From NCBI GenBank assembly GCA_034435455.1, contig DAOTXL010000025.1, positions 56,299 through 120,298 on the forward strand: a stretch of 64,000 bases of DNA, given 5' to 3'. This document shows, piece after piece, positions 32,762-41,200 of this stretch. This DNA is from DAOTXL01 sp034435455 (GTDB taxonomy: Bacteria; Chloroflexota; Anaerolineae; JAAYZQ01). The notes under the pieces were generated by a model. It was not told the origin of the DNA and did not search any database. It was given only the letters and a program-made list of their open reading frames with translations. Position numbers and translations under genes: made by a program. Every line of letters starts with the position of its first letter. The first letter of the stretch is position 1.

Positions 32762-34753
32762 ATGCGCTTCTCCTGGCCGGCCCGGATAGCCCCTGTTCTC
32801 CTCCTCTGCTGTTTCCTGGTCCCTCTCCTGGCCATCGAACCTTCGCCGGTGCCCTCCCCTCCGCTCTACACCGGCTGGGCGGTGGAAGCCTATCCCGAAG
32901 CCTCTGCCGCCGAGATGGAGGCCATCGTCCGGCGGATGGTGGGCGCCGGGGCCAACGTGATCTGGATCGGCCACAACAACCCCGGCGAGGTGGATGCGGC
33001 CAAGGTGGAGCCGGGGCTGTCCTATGCCGTCTATGAGGCTTACACCGACCCCGCCGACCCACGCCACACCGACGCCGTCGCCATCGTCGAGGCCCAGCAC
33101 CGCATGCTCGCCGCCTGCCGGGCGGTGGGCGTCAAGGTGGTGCTGCCGGTGGGCTATCAGATCCAGATGGGCCGGCGCTGGAACCAGGAGCACCCGGATG
33201 ATCTGCGCCGCGATGCCGACGGCCGGCCGCTGGATATCTTTGGCGGCGGCGTCAGTGCCTCGTTCTACGCCCCCGACTACCGCCGCGACACGGACGCCTA
33301 CTACCGTTGGGTGGATGCCGAGTTCGTCCGGCCCTACGCCGACGTGCTGCTCATGCTCAACCTGGCCGACGAACCGATCGGCGGCGACTATTCCCCTCCC
33401 GCCGAGGCCGAGTTCCGGCGGCGCACCGGGCTGAGCTTTGCCGATGTAGGCACCGACCCCGCCCGGCAGCGGCTCCTGGGGGAGTTTCAATCGCAGTACG
33501 TGGCCGAATACGCGGCCTGGAGCGCCGCGCTGTGGCAAGAGATCCACCCCGGCTTGCCGGTGACCATGTCGTTCGACGGAGCGCAGGCACGCTCCACCTT
33601 TACCCTGCCCGATGTAGAGGCCCTCTTCCGCGATACGCCGGCCAATTTCGTCGTCACCTTTGACGCCTATCCCCGTGACGGCCTGCCGAACGTGGCCCTG
33701 AGCGACGGCGATCTGGTGGGGCTGTTTCTGCTGGCTCGCTCGCTGGGGGCCTACTCGGCGCGCTACGGCAAACCGGTCTGGCTGTGGGCGGCGGCCAATA
33801 GTTGGGGGCTGAGCCAGGCCAGCCCCGATCCCGGCACCGTGTCCGATGCGGTGGCCAACGGCCTGGCCCTGGCTCTGCTGGTGCGCCAGGGGGGTGGTTA
33901 CCTCCAGGGCATCGCTTACTGGAACTATAACGTCAAGGAGCAGGGGTTGTACAACGACACCCACCATACGGCCTACGATCCGGAGACGATGTTTGCCCAG
34001 GTGTCGGCGGCGCTGCCCCTCCTGCGCCGGCTGATGGCCGCGCCTGCCTCCCAACCCCACATCCTGATCCTGGCCCCGCCGGCCCGCGCCTGCGAACAGA
34101 TCGGCGCGGAACGGACGGCCATCCGGCTGGAAGGGCAGCCTTTTCCCCGCCTGGCGATCCTGGCGAAGGAAGGGGTGAACGCGGCGGTCGTCACCTCGCT
34201 GGTCGGCTGGCCGTTGGCGGGGGTGCGGGCGGTCGTGGTGCTTTCCCCCTCGCCGGATTATCTATCCGACGGGGACCTGGCCCTGTTGCGCCGGTTTCTG
34301 GCGCGGGGTGGCAGGGTGGTCACCTCGCCGGGGGTGGGGGCTGTGCTGGCCGATGCCTTCGAGGCCTGGGGGGAACCCCTCTATGGTGGGTTGGTGGAGC
34401 GGCGGGGAACCCTCTACCTGGCGCAAAAGGGGGTTGCCCTCCTGTTCGAGGATGCCCGCCACCCGATGTTGGCCCCTTTCTGGCGCGAGGTGTTGGGCCT
34501 GGACACCTTCCAGCCCGGCTATCGCCTGGTGACCGACCGCTATGCCTTTTACTACCACCTCGGCCCCCAGCCGGTGATGGTGAGCCTTCCCCTGCCGTTC
34601 CGGGCCGACGGCTACCGCTACGACGAACAGGCCCGGCCTGTCGAGCGGTTGCACGGGCGCGATCTGCTCCTGACCCTGGGGCGGCGCGAGTACCTGTTTG
34701 TGGAGCGGAAGAACCCGCGATCCGCTTCTCCATCCGGGCAACTCGCCGATTAG
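32762..34753 (+). CDS. Secreted glycoside-hydrolase-like protein (clan A/GH42-like)
   Basis: A 663-residue protein with an N-terminal signal peptide (IAPVLLLCCFLVPLLAI). The fold looks like a (beta/alpha)8 barrel: a GANVIWIGHNN strand, VKVVLPVGYQ, LMLNLADEP (N200 to P205, E204 as candidate acid/base), VVTFDAYPRDG and KPVWLWAAANSWG. The C-terminal third has a ThuA/glutamine-amidotransferase-like segment (YLSDGDLALLRRFLARGGRVV), as seen in the trimer domain of GH42 beta-galactosidases. I cannot name the substrate or confirm the nucleophile. The ATG at 32762 follows AGGGGAT. It is probably co-transcribed with the nitroreductase. Confidence 0.65.
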   Translation: MRFSWPARIAPVLLLCCFLVPLLAIEPSPVPSPPLYTGWAVEAYPEASAAEMEAIVRRMVGAGANVIWIGHNNPGEVDAAKVEPGLSYAVYEAYTDPADPRHTDAVAIVEAQHRMLAACRAVGVKVVLPVGYQIQMGRRWNQEHPDDLRRDADGRPLDIFGGGVSASFYAPDYRRDTDAYYRWVDAEFVRPYADVLLMLNLADEPIGGDYSPPAEAEFRRRTGLSFADVGTDPARQRLLGEFQSQYVAEYAAWSAALWQEIHPGLPVTMSFDGAQARSTFTLPDVEALFRDTPANFVVTFDAYPRDGLPNVALSDGDLVGLFLLARSLGAYSARYGKPVWLWAAANSWGLSQASPDPGTVSDAVANGLALALLVRQGGGYLQGIAYWNYNVKEQGLYNDTHHTAYDPETMFAQVSAALPLLRRLMAAPASQPHILILAPPARACEQIGAERTAIRLEGQPFPRLAILAKEGVNAAVVTSLVGWPLAGVRAVVVLSPSPDYLSDGDLALLRRFLARGGRVVTSPGVGAVLADAFEAWGEPLYGGLVERRGTLYLAQKGVALLFEDARHPMLAPFWREVLGLDTFQPGYRLVTDRYAFYYHLGPQPVMVSLPLPFRADGYRYDEQARPVERLHGRDLLLTLGRREYLFVERKNPRSASPSGQLAD

Positions 34754-34767
34754 TACCATTTTCCTAC

Positions 34768-34796
34768 TTTACACCGCCCCTAAAATGTGTTAAAGT
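34768..34796 (+). promoter_or_regulatory. Orphan promoter-like sequence
   Basis: TTTACA (34768-34773), a 17-base spacer and TAAAGT (34791-34796). No convincing plus-strand gene follows before 39729, so it may drive a non-coding or very small transcript. Confidence 0.45.
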
Positions 34797-34806
34797 AGTT
34801 GTGGCA

Positions 34807-34831
34807 GAAGTGATGGCGCATTGATCACTTC
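34807..34831. repeat. 8-base-pair inverted repeat
   Basis: GAAGTGAT (34807-34814) and ATCACTTC (34824-34831) with a 9-base loop. It could form a hairpin at the 5' end of the orphan transcript or a weak end for the upstream gene; no U-tract follows. Confidence 0.6.
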
Positions 34832-34893
34832 TTGCTGGTGGGGAGAGACGTCACGGTGGTTAGAGCTGCATCCTTGTTTCGTTGTGGTTGATC

Positions 34894-34977
34894 GCTGCTT
34901 CACCGACCTACACCGTAGCCGCATCGAGGCACATTGTTGCTTCATAGACCCATGTCGTAGCCGGGATTGTTTTGAGC
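34894..34977. repeat. Two degenerate 42-base tandem units in low-GC intergenic DNA
   Basis: Units beginning GCTGCTTCA (34894) and GTTGCTTCA (34936) share GACC and CGTAGCCG at the same offsets. They sit in a stretch (34754-35014) visibly poorer in GC than its surroundings. A further hairpin, GATTG (34965-34969) with CAATC (34977-34981), follows. An overlapping 100-codon plus-strand frame has no ribosome site and is not called. Confidence 0.5.
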
Positions 34978-35014
34978 AATCATCGTGCCTGTCCCTGCCG
35001 GAGGCTTTCTCGCT

Positions 35015-35482
35015 CTACGGGCCGCATAGTGGCATGCGCAGATGGACAATCGGCTCGGGGGAAATAGAGCGAGAAAGCCTTTTTTTGGTGCCCGGCACCG
35101 GGTGGAAGCCAAGCCGCCGGTAGAAAGCCTGGACCGCCCGATCGCGCTCGGCGGCGCCGATCTCCACCGCTTCCAGGCCCCGCCGCCGCGCCTCGCCGAT
35201 CAGTTCTGTCAGCAGTCGGCGTGCTATCCCCTGCCGGCGGAAAGCTTCTGCCACCACCAGGCTGCCGATCTCCCCTTCCTGCCCCCACACCGTCAACTGA
35301 ACGTTGCCCACGACCTGGCCCTCAACCTCGGCCACCAGCCGGATGAGCCGGCCCTTCTCGGCCTGGCGCAGGCACCAGGCCAGGTAGCCCCGGACCTCAT
35401 CGGCCGAGGCTTCCGGGTAGCAGCTCCGTTGCAGCAGGTCCGCATCCTCCAGGCGCGCGGGGCGGATGACCACCTGGATCAC
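35015..35482 (-). CDS. GNAT-family N-acetyltransferase
   Basis: A 155-residue GNAT protein. It has the N-terminal IRPARLEDADLLQ, the beta4 strand GEIGSLVVAEAFRRQGIARRLL with the acetyl-CoA pyrophosphate loop (RRQGIA), and YRRLGFHPV near the C terminus. It transfers an acyl group from acyl-CoA to an unknown amine. The GTG at 35482 is preferred over the GTG at 35488 because GGGAGG is then 6 bases upstream. It is last in a five-gene minus-strand run from the patatin gene. Confidence 0.87.
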   Translation of the reverse strand: MIQVVIRPARLEDADLLQRSCYPEASADEVRGYLAWCLRQAEKGRLIRLVAEVEGQVVGNVQLTVWGQEGEIGSLVVAEAFRRQGIARRLLTELIGEARRRGLEAVEIGAAERDRAVQAFYRRLGFHPVPGTKKRLSRSISPEPIVHLRMPLCGP

Positions 35483-35530
35483 AGGCACCCTCCCGAATCC
35501 GGCTCTGAAAAACCGAGGGACCTCAGCCGG

Positions 35531-36865
35531 TTACCGCCGACCGGCCAACGCTTCCAGAACCTCTGCCATCGTCCCGGCTATGGCCACCGGAACCCCCAGG
35601 CGGGCTGCGAGATCGGCCCCCGCCATGTCGTCGAGGGTGATGTTCGCCGGGGCAGAGCCGGCGCCATAGCGCCCGGTGAACATGGCGTGGGGCAGCAGCA
35701 CCATCTCCCCCGCCGGCTGCCCGGCCAGGGCGGCCACCACGTCCTGCCCGGTCAGCAGGCCGGAGACGGTGGTGAGGGAGCCAAAGAAGCGGTTGACCAC
35801 CGGAAACAGGCGTACCTTGGCGCCGGTCAACCGATTCAGGTCCTCCACCAGGCGTTCCAGCACCGGGGCGATGAGCGTGCCGCACACCAGAGTGGCGGCA
35901 GGCTGCTCCCCTCTCGGAGATCGGACCGTCCGGCTGAGGTCCGCCCACTCGTCGAGGAGGAGGCGCACCATCCCCACGCCGTTTTCGACCTGGGGAAAAT
36001 CGTCATATTCGTCGGCCGGCGGCACCTCCCGCCCGGCGACCAGATACCACTCGTCCGACGGATAGAGGAACGTACAGCCCCTCTTCTCCCGATTCTCCAT
36101 CCGCCATTTTTCTACCTGGTCCAGCACGGCCCGCGATTCCTCGGCCGTGTAGGGGCGGCACCGGCCGCGGTGGTAGCGGGTCAGGCCGACCGGCACGACG
36201 CTCACCGAGGCCACCGGTTCGTCATAGAGGGCCGTCAGGTCTGCCACGGTCCGGGCGAGCTGCTCGCCATCGTTCAGGCCGGGCACCAGCACCACCTGGG
36301 CGTGGACGACGATGCCCAGACCGGCCAGGCGGCGCAACTGCTCCAGCAGGTCGGGGGCGTTTGGGTTGCCCAGAAAGCGCCGTCGCAGGGCCCAATCGGT
36401 GGTATGCACCGAGACGTACAGCGGGCTGAGCCGCTGCTCCGCCAGCCGCGCCCAGTCGTCGGCGGTCAGGTTGGTCAGCGTGACAAAATTGCCCAAGAGG
36501 AACGAGTAGCGATAGTCGTCATCTTTGACGTACAACGAGGGGCGCATCCCCGGCGCATTCTGTTGAACAAAGCAGAAATCGCAACGATTGGTACAGCGGC
36601 GGATCTCCACGTCGAAGGTGAGGTTGGTGAAGGTCAGGCCCAATTCGTCGTCATAGCTGCGCTCCACCTCGATCCGCCGTGGCCGGCCATCCCGCTCCAC
36701 CAGCAGTTCCAGCCTCTCTTCGGCGCTGTAGAACTGCACGTCTATGACATCGCGCAGCCTGTGCCCGTTGATAGCTACCAGCCGGTCGCCCGCCTGTAGC
36801 CCTGCCTCCTCGCCCAGGCTGCCCGGCTCCACAGCCGCGATCACCCCACCCGGTTGCCTCACCAT
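35531..36865 (-). CDS. PDZ/radical-SAM/DUF512 protein
   Basis: A 444-residue protein of the conserved PDZ-radical SAM-DUF512 family. The N-terminal PDZ-like domain reads EAGLQAGDRLVAINGHRLRD. The radical SAM cluster motif is RCTNRCDFCFVQQ, with the three Cys that bind a 4Fe-4S cluster. A DUF512 C-terminal domain follows (GTLIAPVLERLVEDLNRL). Members are widespread in Firmicutes, Cyanobacteria and Chloroflexota; the reaction is unknown. The ATG at 36865 abuts AGGAGGG; a GTG at 36862, overlapping the cmk stop as GTGA, is an equally good start. Confidence 0.92.
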   Translation of the reverse strand: MVRQPGGVIAAVEPGSLGEEAGLQAGDRLVAINGHRLRDVIDVQFYSAEERLELLVERDGRPRRIEVERSYDDELGLTFTNLTFDVEIRRCTNRCDFCFVQQNAPGMRPSLYVKDDDYRYSFLLGNFVTLTNLTADDWARLAEQRLSPLYVSVHTTDWALRRRFLGNPNAPDLLEQLRRLAGLGIVVHAQVVLVPGLNDGEQLARTVADLTALYDEPVASVSVVPVGLTRYHRGRCRPYTAEESRAVLDQVEKWRMENREKRGCTFLYPSDEWYLVAGREVPPADEYDDFPQVENGVGMVRLLLDEWADLSRTVRSPRGEQPAATLVCGTLIAPVLERLVEDLNRLTGAKVRLFPVVNRFFGSLTTVSGLLTGQDVVAALAGQPAGEMVLLPHAMFTGRYGAGSAPANITLDDMAGADLAARLGVPVAIAGTMAEVLEALAGRR

Positions 36866-37590
36866 CCCTCCTGCCCGACCCGCTGCGGCTCCGGGCCTCC
36901 ATCGGCCCCTTTCCAGCCATCCACCAGGGCCAACACCTGTTCCAAAACCCGGTCTATGGAGAATGGCGTGGTGTCCACGATCACCGCGCCGTCGGCCGGC
37001 CGCAGGGGGGCCAACGCCCGGCTGCTATCCATCCGGTCGCGCCGCCGTACCGCTTCCAGCACGGCCTCATAGTCGGCCTTTTCGCCGCGGGCCAGGATCT
37101 CCCGATAGCGCCGTCTGGCCCGCTCGTCCACGGTGGCGTCCAGGTAGATCTTGAGGTCGGCATCGGGCAGCACCACCGTGCCGATGTCACGGCCGACCAT
37201 CACCACCTGCCCCTGCCGGCCGATGCGCCGTTGCTGGGCGGTCAGGGCCGCCCGCACGCCGGGATAGGCCGACACCGGCGACACCCCCCGGTCCACCTCC
37301 GGCCGACGGATTTCCCAGGTCACATCCCTTCCGTCGGCCAGGACGGTATATTGCCGGCCATCGTCCACGGTGGGACGGAGGACCTGAATGTGGAGGTGTC
37401 CGGCCAGTGCTGTCACTGCGACCTCGTCCTCAAGGGCGATGCCCCGCTCCAGGGCCACCCAGGTCACCGCACGGTACATAACTCCGGTGTCAAAGTAGAG
37501 ATACCCCAGGTACTCGGCCAGCAAACAGCCGATAGTGCTCTTGCCGGAAGCCGCCGGCCCATCAATGGCAATCGTGGATGGTCGTCTCAA
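36859..37590 (-). CDS. cmk: Cytidylate kinase
   Basis: A 243-residue CMP/dCMP kinase that makes CDP for nucleic-acid and lipid synthesis. It starts with STIAIDGPAASGKST (P-loop), then YFDTGVMYRAVTWVAL (CMP site) and DIGTVVLPDADLKIYLDAT. The TTG at 37590 is chosen: GGAGG lies about 7 bases upstream, and the stop of the pseudouridine synthase overlaps it as TTGA. The longer open frame upstream is the antisense-like continuation through that gene. The C-terminal tail (GGPEPQRVGQEGW) extends past the usual end. Confidence 0.94.
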   Translation of the reverse strand: MRRPSTIAIDGPAASGKSTIGCLLAEYLGYLYFDTGVMYRAVTWVALERGIALEDEVAVTALAGHLHIQVLRPTVDDGRQYTVLADGRDVTWEIRRPEVDRGVSPVSAYPGVRAALTAQQRRIGRQGQVVMVGRDIGTVVLPDADLKIYLDATVDERARRRYREILARGEKADYEAVLEAVRRRDRMDSSRALAPLRPADGAVIVDTTPFSIDRVLEQVLALVDGWKGADGGPEPQRVGQEGW

Positions 37591-38378
37591 CTTCTGCCTC
37601 CTGCCCTCTGCCCCTTGCCCCTTGCCCCCTGCCTCCTGCCTCCTGCTTCTTGCTTCTTGATCCTCTCCAACTCTTGCACCTCCCTGGCCGTCAGGTAGCG
37701 CCACCGGCCTGGCTCCAGCGTGCCCAGGTGCAGCGGCCCCAGGCGCACCCGCTTCAGTTCCCGGACCGGGTGGCCCAGCAGGGCGGCCACCTGGCGGACC
37801 TGGCGTTTGCGGCCCTCGCGCATCACCACGCGCAGCCACGTCGCCTCCTTTTCCTTGCGGAGGATCTCTACCCGCGCCGGGGCGGTGCGTTTTCCCTCCA
37901 ACATCACCCCTCGCCGCCACGCCTCCAGGGTTTTGTCGGCAGGATGGCCGCTCACGAGCACGTGATACTCTTTTTCGTGTTGGTAGCGAGGGTGGGTGAG
38001 CAGGTTGGCCAACTCCCCATCGTCGGTGAGCAGGATCAGGCCCTCGCTGGTCGCATCCAGGCGGCCGACGGGGTATAGCCGCACCGGCACCGGCACCAGA
38101 TCGCCGAGGGCACGGCGGCCCCGGGCATCCTCCATCGCCGACAGGACGCCGCGTGGCTTGTTGAGCAGGATGTAGACGTGGTCGGGCGCCGGCTGCACGC
38201 GCCGGCCGTCCACCCGGATGTCGTCATGGGCCGGGTCCACCCGGGTACCCAGCCCGGTGACCACCTGGCCGTTGACCGTGACCCGCCCCTGGCGGATCAG
38301 CTCTTCTGCCTTGCGCCGCGAGGCCAGGCCGGCCTGGGCCAGGACCTTTTGTAATCGCTGGGAGGGGCCTTCAGACAT
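37587..38378 (-). CDS. RluB/RsuA-family rRNA pseudouridine synthase
   Basis: A 263-residue protein with an S4 RNA-binding domain (RLQKVLAQAGLASRRKAEELI) and a pseudouridine synthase domain with the catalytic Asp in GRLDATSEGLILLT and REGRKRQVRQVAALLGHPV. It converts a uridine of rRNA to pseudouridine; by similarity to RluB the target would be 23S rRNA. The last 20 or so residues (KKQEAGGRRQGARGKGQ...) are encoded entirely by the CCTGC-rich repeat. The stop overlaps the cmk start. The ATG at 38378 has no clear ribosome site. Confidence 0.9.
   Translation of the reverse strand: MSEGPSQRLQKVLAQAGLASRRKAEELIRQGRVTVNGQVVTGLGTRVDPAHDDIRVDGRRVQPAPDHVYILLNKPRGVLSAMEDARGRRALGDLVPVPVRLYPVGRLDATSEGLILLTDDGELANLLTHPRYQHEKEYHVLVSGHPADKTLEAWRRGVMLEGKRTAPARVEILRKEKEATWLRVVMREGRKRQVRQVAALLGHPVRELKRVRLGPLHLGTLEPGRWRYLTAREVQELERIKKQEAGGRRQGARGKGQRAGGRS
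37591..37658 (-). repeat. CCTGC-rich repeat encoding the pseudouridine-synthase tail
   Basis: Tandem CTGCCTC/CTGCCCC/CTTGCCC units (plus strand), the same family and same reading frame as the GlyQS linker repeat (KQEAG, KGQ). It also supplies the cmk ribosome site (AGGAGG on the minus strand). Confidence 0.78.
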
Positions 38379-38385
38379 CTTGGGC

Positions 38386-39351
38386 TCAGGAGCCTGCCGG
38401 CCGGGGGAGCACCTCCGCCAGGTCCTTTTGGGCATCTTGATAGCCCAACTGGAACAACTGCTGATGAAACCGGGCCTGGTAGTGGGTCATCAGCCCCACC
38501 GTCAGAAAATGGTCCGGGGCCACGATGACCAGCCACTTCAGGGCGGGATACTTGCCCGCCTCCCGCTCGGCCTTGTACAGCAAATAGTCGCGCCACACCG
38601 TTTCGGTCAACATGGCATCCAACGCCGGCTCAAAGGCGTTCCACAGCTCCTGGGCGATGATCAGGAACTCCTGGTCAATGTCGGTGACATACCCCGGCCG
38701 CTCAAAGCTGTAGGGTGGGCGCTCCGGCCAGGGCACCATCGTGGCCACGACGATCTCGGTCCCGCCCAGCTCCAGCGCCTTGCGGAACGGTGTGTTGGCC
38801 AGTGTGCCCCCATCCCAGTAGGGCACGCCGTCAACCTCGGTCGGCCCGTACCACAGGGGGATGCTGAAGCTGGCCAGGATGTGCTCCAGCCGCAGGCCGC
38901 CCGGGTCGCGGTTGCTAAAGAACTCCAACTGCGCCGTGCGGGCATTGACGGCGGTGACGTACACCTCGTAGGGTGCGGCGGGGCTGTTGATCACCTCCGG
39001 GCGGAACCAGGGCCGGTCCTGCCATTTGGGTGACCGGCCGGTCAGGGTCTTGGGCCACGGCCACAGGTCGAAAATATGGTCCCGGCGGCGGACCACATTG
39101 TCCAGGATGACATCGTCCACCCGCATCCTTTGCACGTCGGCGGTGGTCAGGTCCAGCCAGCGCGATTTCAGGCCCCGCACGCCGATGCCGGAACCGAGGG
39201 CCGCCGCATTGACCGCTCCCACCGACGAGCCGATGATCACGTCAGGCCGCCAGCCGACCTCCTCCAGGTACTCCAGCACGCCGACGTGATAGGCACCGCG
39301 CCCCCCGCCGCCAGACAGCACCAGAATCCGCTTCTCACCCTGTGTTTCCAT
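38386..39351 (-). CDS. Patatin-like phospholipase/lipid acyl hydrolase
   Basis: A 321-residue patatin-fold hydrolase. The oxyanion loop is SGGGGRGAYHVGVL, the nucleophile elbow IIGSSVGAVNA (Ser), and the catalytic Asp is in YWDGGTLANTP, giving the Ser-Asp dyad. There is no signal peptide, so it acts in the cytoplasm or at the inner membrane face on an unknown lipid. The ATG at 39351 follows GGGGAGAG; the longer upstream frame crosses the repeat region. It is first of the run patatin, pseudouridine synthase, cmk, DUF512, GNAT. Confidence 0.88.
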   Translation of the reverse strand: METQGEKRILVLSGGGGRGAYHVGVLEYLEEVGWRPDVIIGSSVGAVNAAALGSGIGVRGLKSRWLDLTTADVQRMRVDDVILDNVVRRRDHIFDLWPWPKTLTGRSPKWQDRPWFRPEVINSPAAPYEVYVTAVNARTAQLEFFSNRDPGGLRLEHILASFSIPLWYGPTEVDGVPYWDGGTLANTPFRKALELGGTEIVVATMVPWPERPPYSFERPGYVTDIDQEFLIIAQELWNAFEPALDAMLTETVWRDYLLYKAEREAGKYPALKWLVIVAPDHFLTVGLMTHYQARFHQQLFQLGYQDAQKDLAEVLPRPAGS

Positions 39352-39386
39352 CTCTCCCCACTTTCCCTGGATCTTGTTCGCTTGGA

Positions 39387-39480
39387 CCTCACCCCAACCC
39401 TCTGCCCCGCTCGAACCCCTCCCGGCCCTCCCTCGGAACGGGGGAGGGAGCAGGGGGGGAAGGGGGCCAGGGGCCAGGGA
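39387..39480. repeat. GC-rich CTCACCCC/GGGAGGG repeat element
   Basis: It begins CTCACCCCAACCC and contains CCCTCCC with GGGAGGG (about 39427-39449), then GGGGCCAGGGGCCAGG. It resembles the start of the element at 11481-11536 (CCCTCACCCC) and is probably a diverged member of the same palindromic family. Confidence 0.55.
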
Positions 39481-39509
39481 GAAGGTCGGACCTCCCATCC
39501 ACCATGTCG

Positions 39510-39547
39510 GTGTAAGCTGCCTTCCCGCTGTGTAACAAGAGTGTAAC
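39510..39547. promoter_or_regulatory. GTGTAA direct repeats upstream of the patatin operon
   Basis: GTGTAAG at 39510 and GTGTAAC at 39530 and 39541. The last two are 11 bases apart, one helical turn, so they are a candidate binding site for a regulator. Confidence 0.35.
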
Positions 39548-39728
39548 ACAGTTTGCCCCCTCCGTCAATTCCCGCCCCGGCATCCTTCCGGCCCCCAGGC
39601 CGAGGACCAATCTGCCGTCCCGGCGTTTGGGGCGGGAAACAGCCCTCTTGTTGTTTTGTGTCCCGGTGTCTTTGTGGTAAGATGTTCTTGGTTGTTTCCG
39701 ACCTGTCCGGGTCAGGAGGAGGGAGAGT

Positions 39729-41195
39729 ATGGACGCATTCGCCTTGAACGTCCTCGACCTGGCCATGCAACGGGGCGTGACCTACGCCGACGTGCGGGCT
39801 GTCGAGCGCCGTACCGGGCGCCTGGCGGTCAAGAACGGCCAGCCAGATCGGGTCACCATGGCCGAGGAGGCCGGTTTCGGCGTGCGTGTCCTGGCCGGGG
39901 GGGCATGGGGGTTTGCCGCCAGCAACGATCTGACCCCCGAGGCGGCGGCAACCACCGTGGAGCGGGCCCTGGCCTGTGCCCTGGCCAGCGCCCAGGTGCA
40001 GGGCGAGCCGTTGCGGTTGCCCCCTCGCCCAGGCCAGGTGGGGAGCTATGCCACCGAGCCGGGGCGGGACCCTTTTGCCGTGCCGTTGGAGGCGTGCCTG
40101 AATCTGCTCCTCACCTGTTCCGAGGCGATGCAGCGCCGCAAGTCGGTGCGCGTGGCCCAGGCGCACCTGGACCTCTGGCGCGAGCACAGGTGGTTCGTCT
40201 CCAGTGAGGGCAGCCGCCTGGAGCAAACGATCGTCGAATGCGGCGGCGGGGTGGCAGCCACGGCTGTGGGCGAGGATGGCCTCTTTCAGCGGCGGAGCTT
40301 TGCCAACCACGCCCAGGCCGGCTACGAGTTCATCACCGAACTGGACCTGCCGGCCCAGGCCGAACGCTGTGCCGACGAGGCCGAGGCGCTCCTGGCCGCG
40401 CCGGTCTGCCCGGCGGGCCAGCGGACCGTCATCCTGGGCAGTTCGATGCTGGCTTTGCAGGTGCACGAAAGCTGCGGCCATCCCGGCGAGCTGGACCGGG
40501 TGTTGGGCAGCGAAGCTTCCTTTGCCGGAACCAGCTTCCTGACCCTGGACCAGTTGGGCGTGCTGCAATATGGCTCACCGGCGGTGACCCTCGTGGCCGA
40601 TGCCACGCTGCCCCGTGGCCTGGGCACCTTTGGCTGGGACGACGAAGGCACGCCGGCCGAATGGTTCCCCATCGTCCAGCAGGGGCGCTTTGTCAACTAT
40701 CTCACCTCCCGCGAGACGGCCTGGTGGCTGGCCAACCACTACAAGCGCACCACGCCGCTGCCGCCGCTGCCCTTCAGCAACGGCACCATGCGCGCCGATG
40801 GCTGGAGACATCTGCCCCTCATCCGCATGACCAACATCAGCCTGGAGCCAGGCGATTGGGCGCTGGATGACCTTTTGGCCGACACGGAAGACGGCCTGTT
40901 CCTGGACACTCCCAAAAGCTGGAGCCTGGACGATAAGCGGCTCAACTTTCACTTTGGCGTTGAGGTGGCCTACGAGATCAAGAATGGCAGGCTGGGCCGC
41001 CTGCTGCGCGATGCCAGCTATACCGACGTGACCCCTCGCTTTTGGAACAGTTGCGATGCGGTGTGCAACGCCGGGCACTGGCGGTTGTGGGGCCTGCCCA
41101 GTTGCGCCAAAGGGGAGCCGGTGCAGATTGCCCATGTATCTCACGGCGCAGCTCCGGCGCGGTTCCGGGGAGTGCCGGTGCGTGGGGCGGGATAG
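39729..41195 (+). CDS. tldD: TldD-family metalloprotease
   Basis: A 488-residue TldD/PmbA-family protein. The zinc-protease signature HExxxH appears as LQVHESCGHPGELDR. The N-terminal domain has YADVRAVERRTGRLAVKNGQ and the C-terminal part FAGTSFLT and GWDDEGTPAEWFPIV, as in TldD. TldD normally works as a heterodimer with TldE (PmbA) on unfolded peptides or RiPP precursors; no tldE is adjacent in this window. The ATG follows GGAGGAGGGAGAG. It ends 5 bases before the convergent Cas4-like C-terminal gene. Confidence 0.9.
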   Translation: MDAFALNVLDLAMQRGVTYADVRAVERRTGRLAVKNGQPDRVTMAEEAGFGVRVLAGGAWGFAASNDLTPEAAATTVERALACALASAQVQGEPLRLPPRPGQVGSYATEPGRDPFAVPLEACLNLLLTCSEAMQRRKSVRVAQAHLDLWREHRWFVSSEGSRLEQTIVECGGGVAATAVGEDGLFQRRSFANHAQAGYEFITELDLPAQAERCADEAEALLAAPVCPAGQRTVILGSSMLALQVHESCGHPGELDRVLGSEASFAGTSFLTLDQLGVLQYGSPAVTLVADATLPRGLGTFGWDDEGTPAEWFPIVQQGRFVNYLTSRETAWWLANHYKRTTPLPPLPFSNGTMRADGWRHLPLIRMTNISLEPGDWALDDLLADTEDGLFLDTPKSWSLDDKRLNFHFGVEVAYEIKNGRLGRLLRDASYTDVTPRFWNSCDAVCNAGHWRLWGLPSCAKGEPVQIAHVSHGAAPARFRGVPVRGAG

Positions 41196-41200
41196 AGACC

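Larger units (their letters stand above)
39352..39728. other. Gene-free divergent intergenic region
   Basis: This 377-base stretch separates the patatin operon from tldD. It holds a GC-rich CTCACCCC/GGGAGGG repeat (39387-39480), GTGTAA direct repeats (39510-39547) and a weak candidate promoter for tldD (TTGTGT, 16-base spacer, TAAGAT at 39678-39683). No open frame here has a ribosome site or recognisable motif. Confidence 0.7.

Noticed and set aside
34821..35123. 100-codon plus-strand frame in the low-GC gap
   Set aside because: No ribosome site, Cys/His-rich composition produced by the tandem repeat, and overlap with the well-supported GNAT gene.
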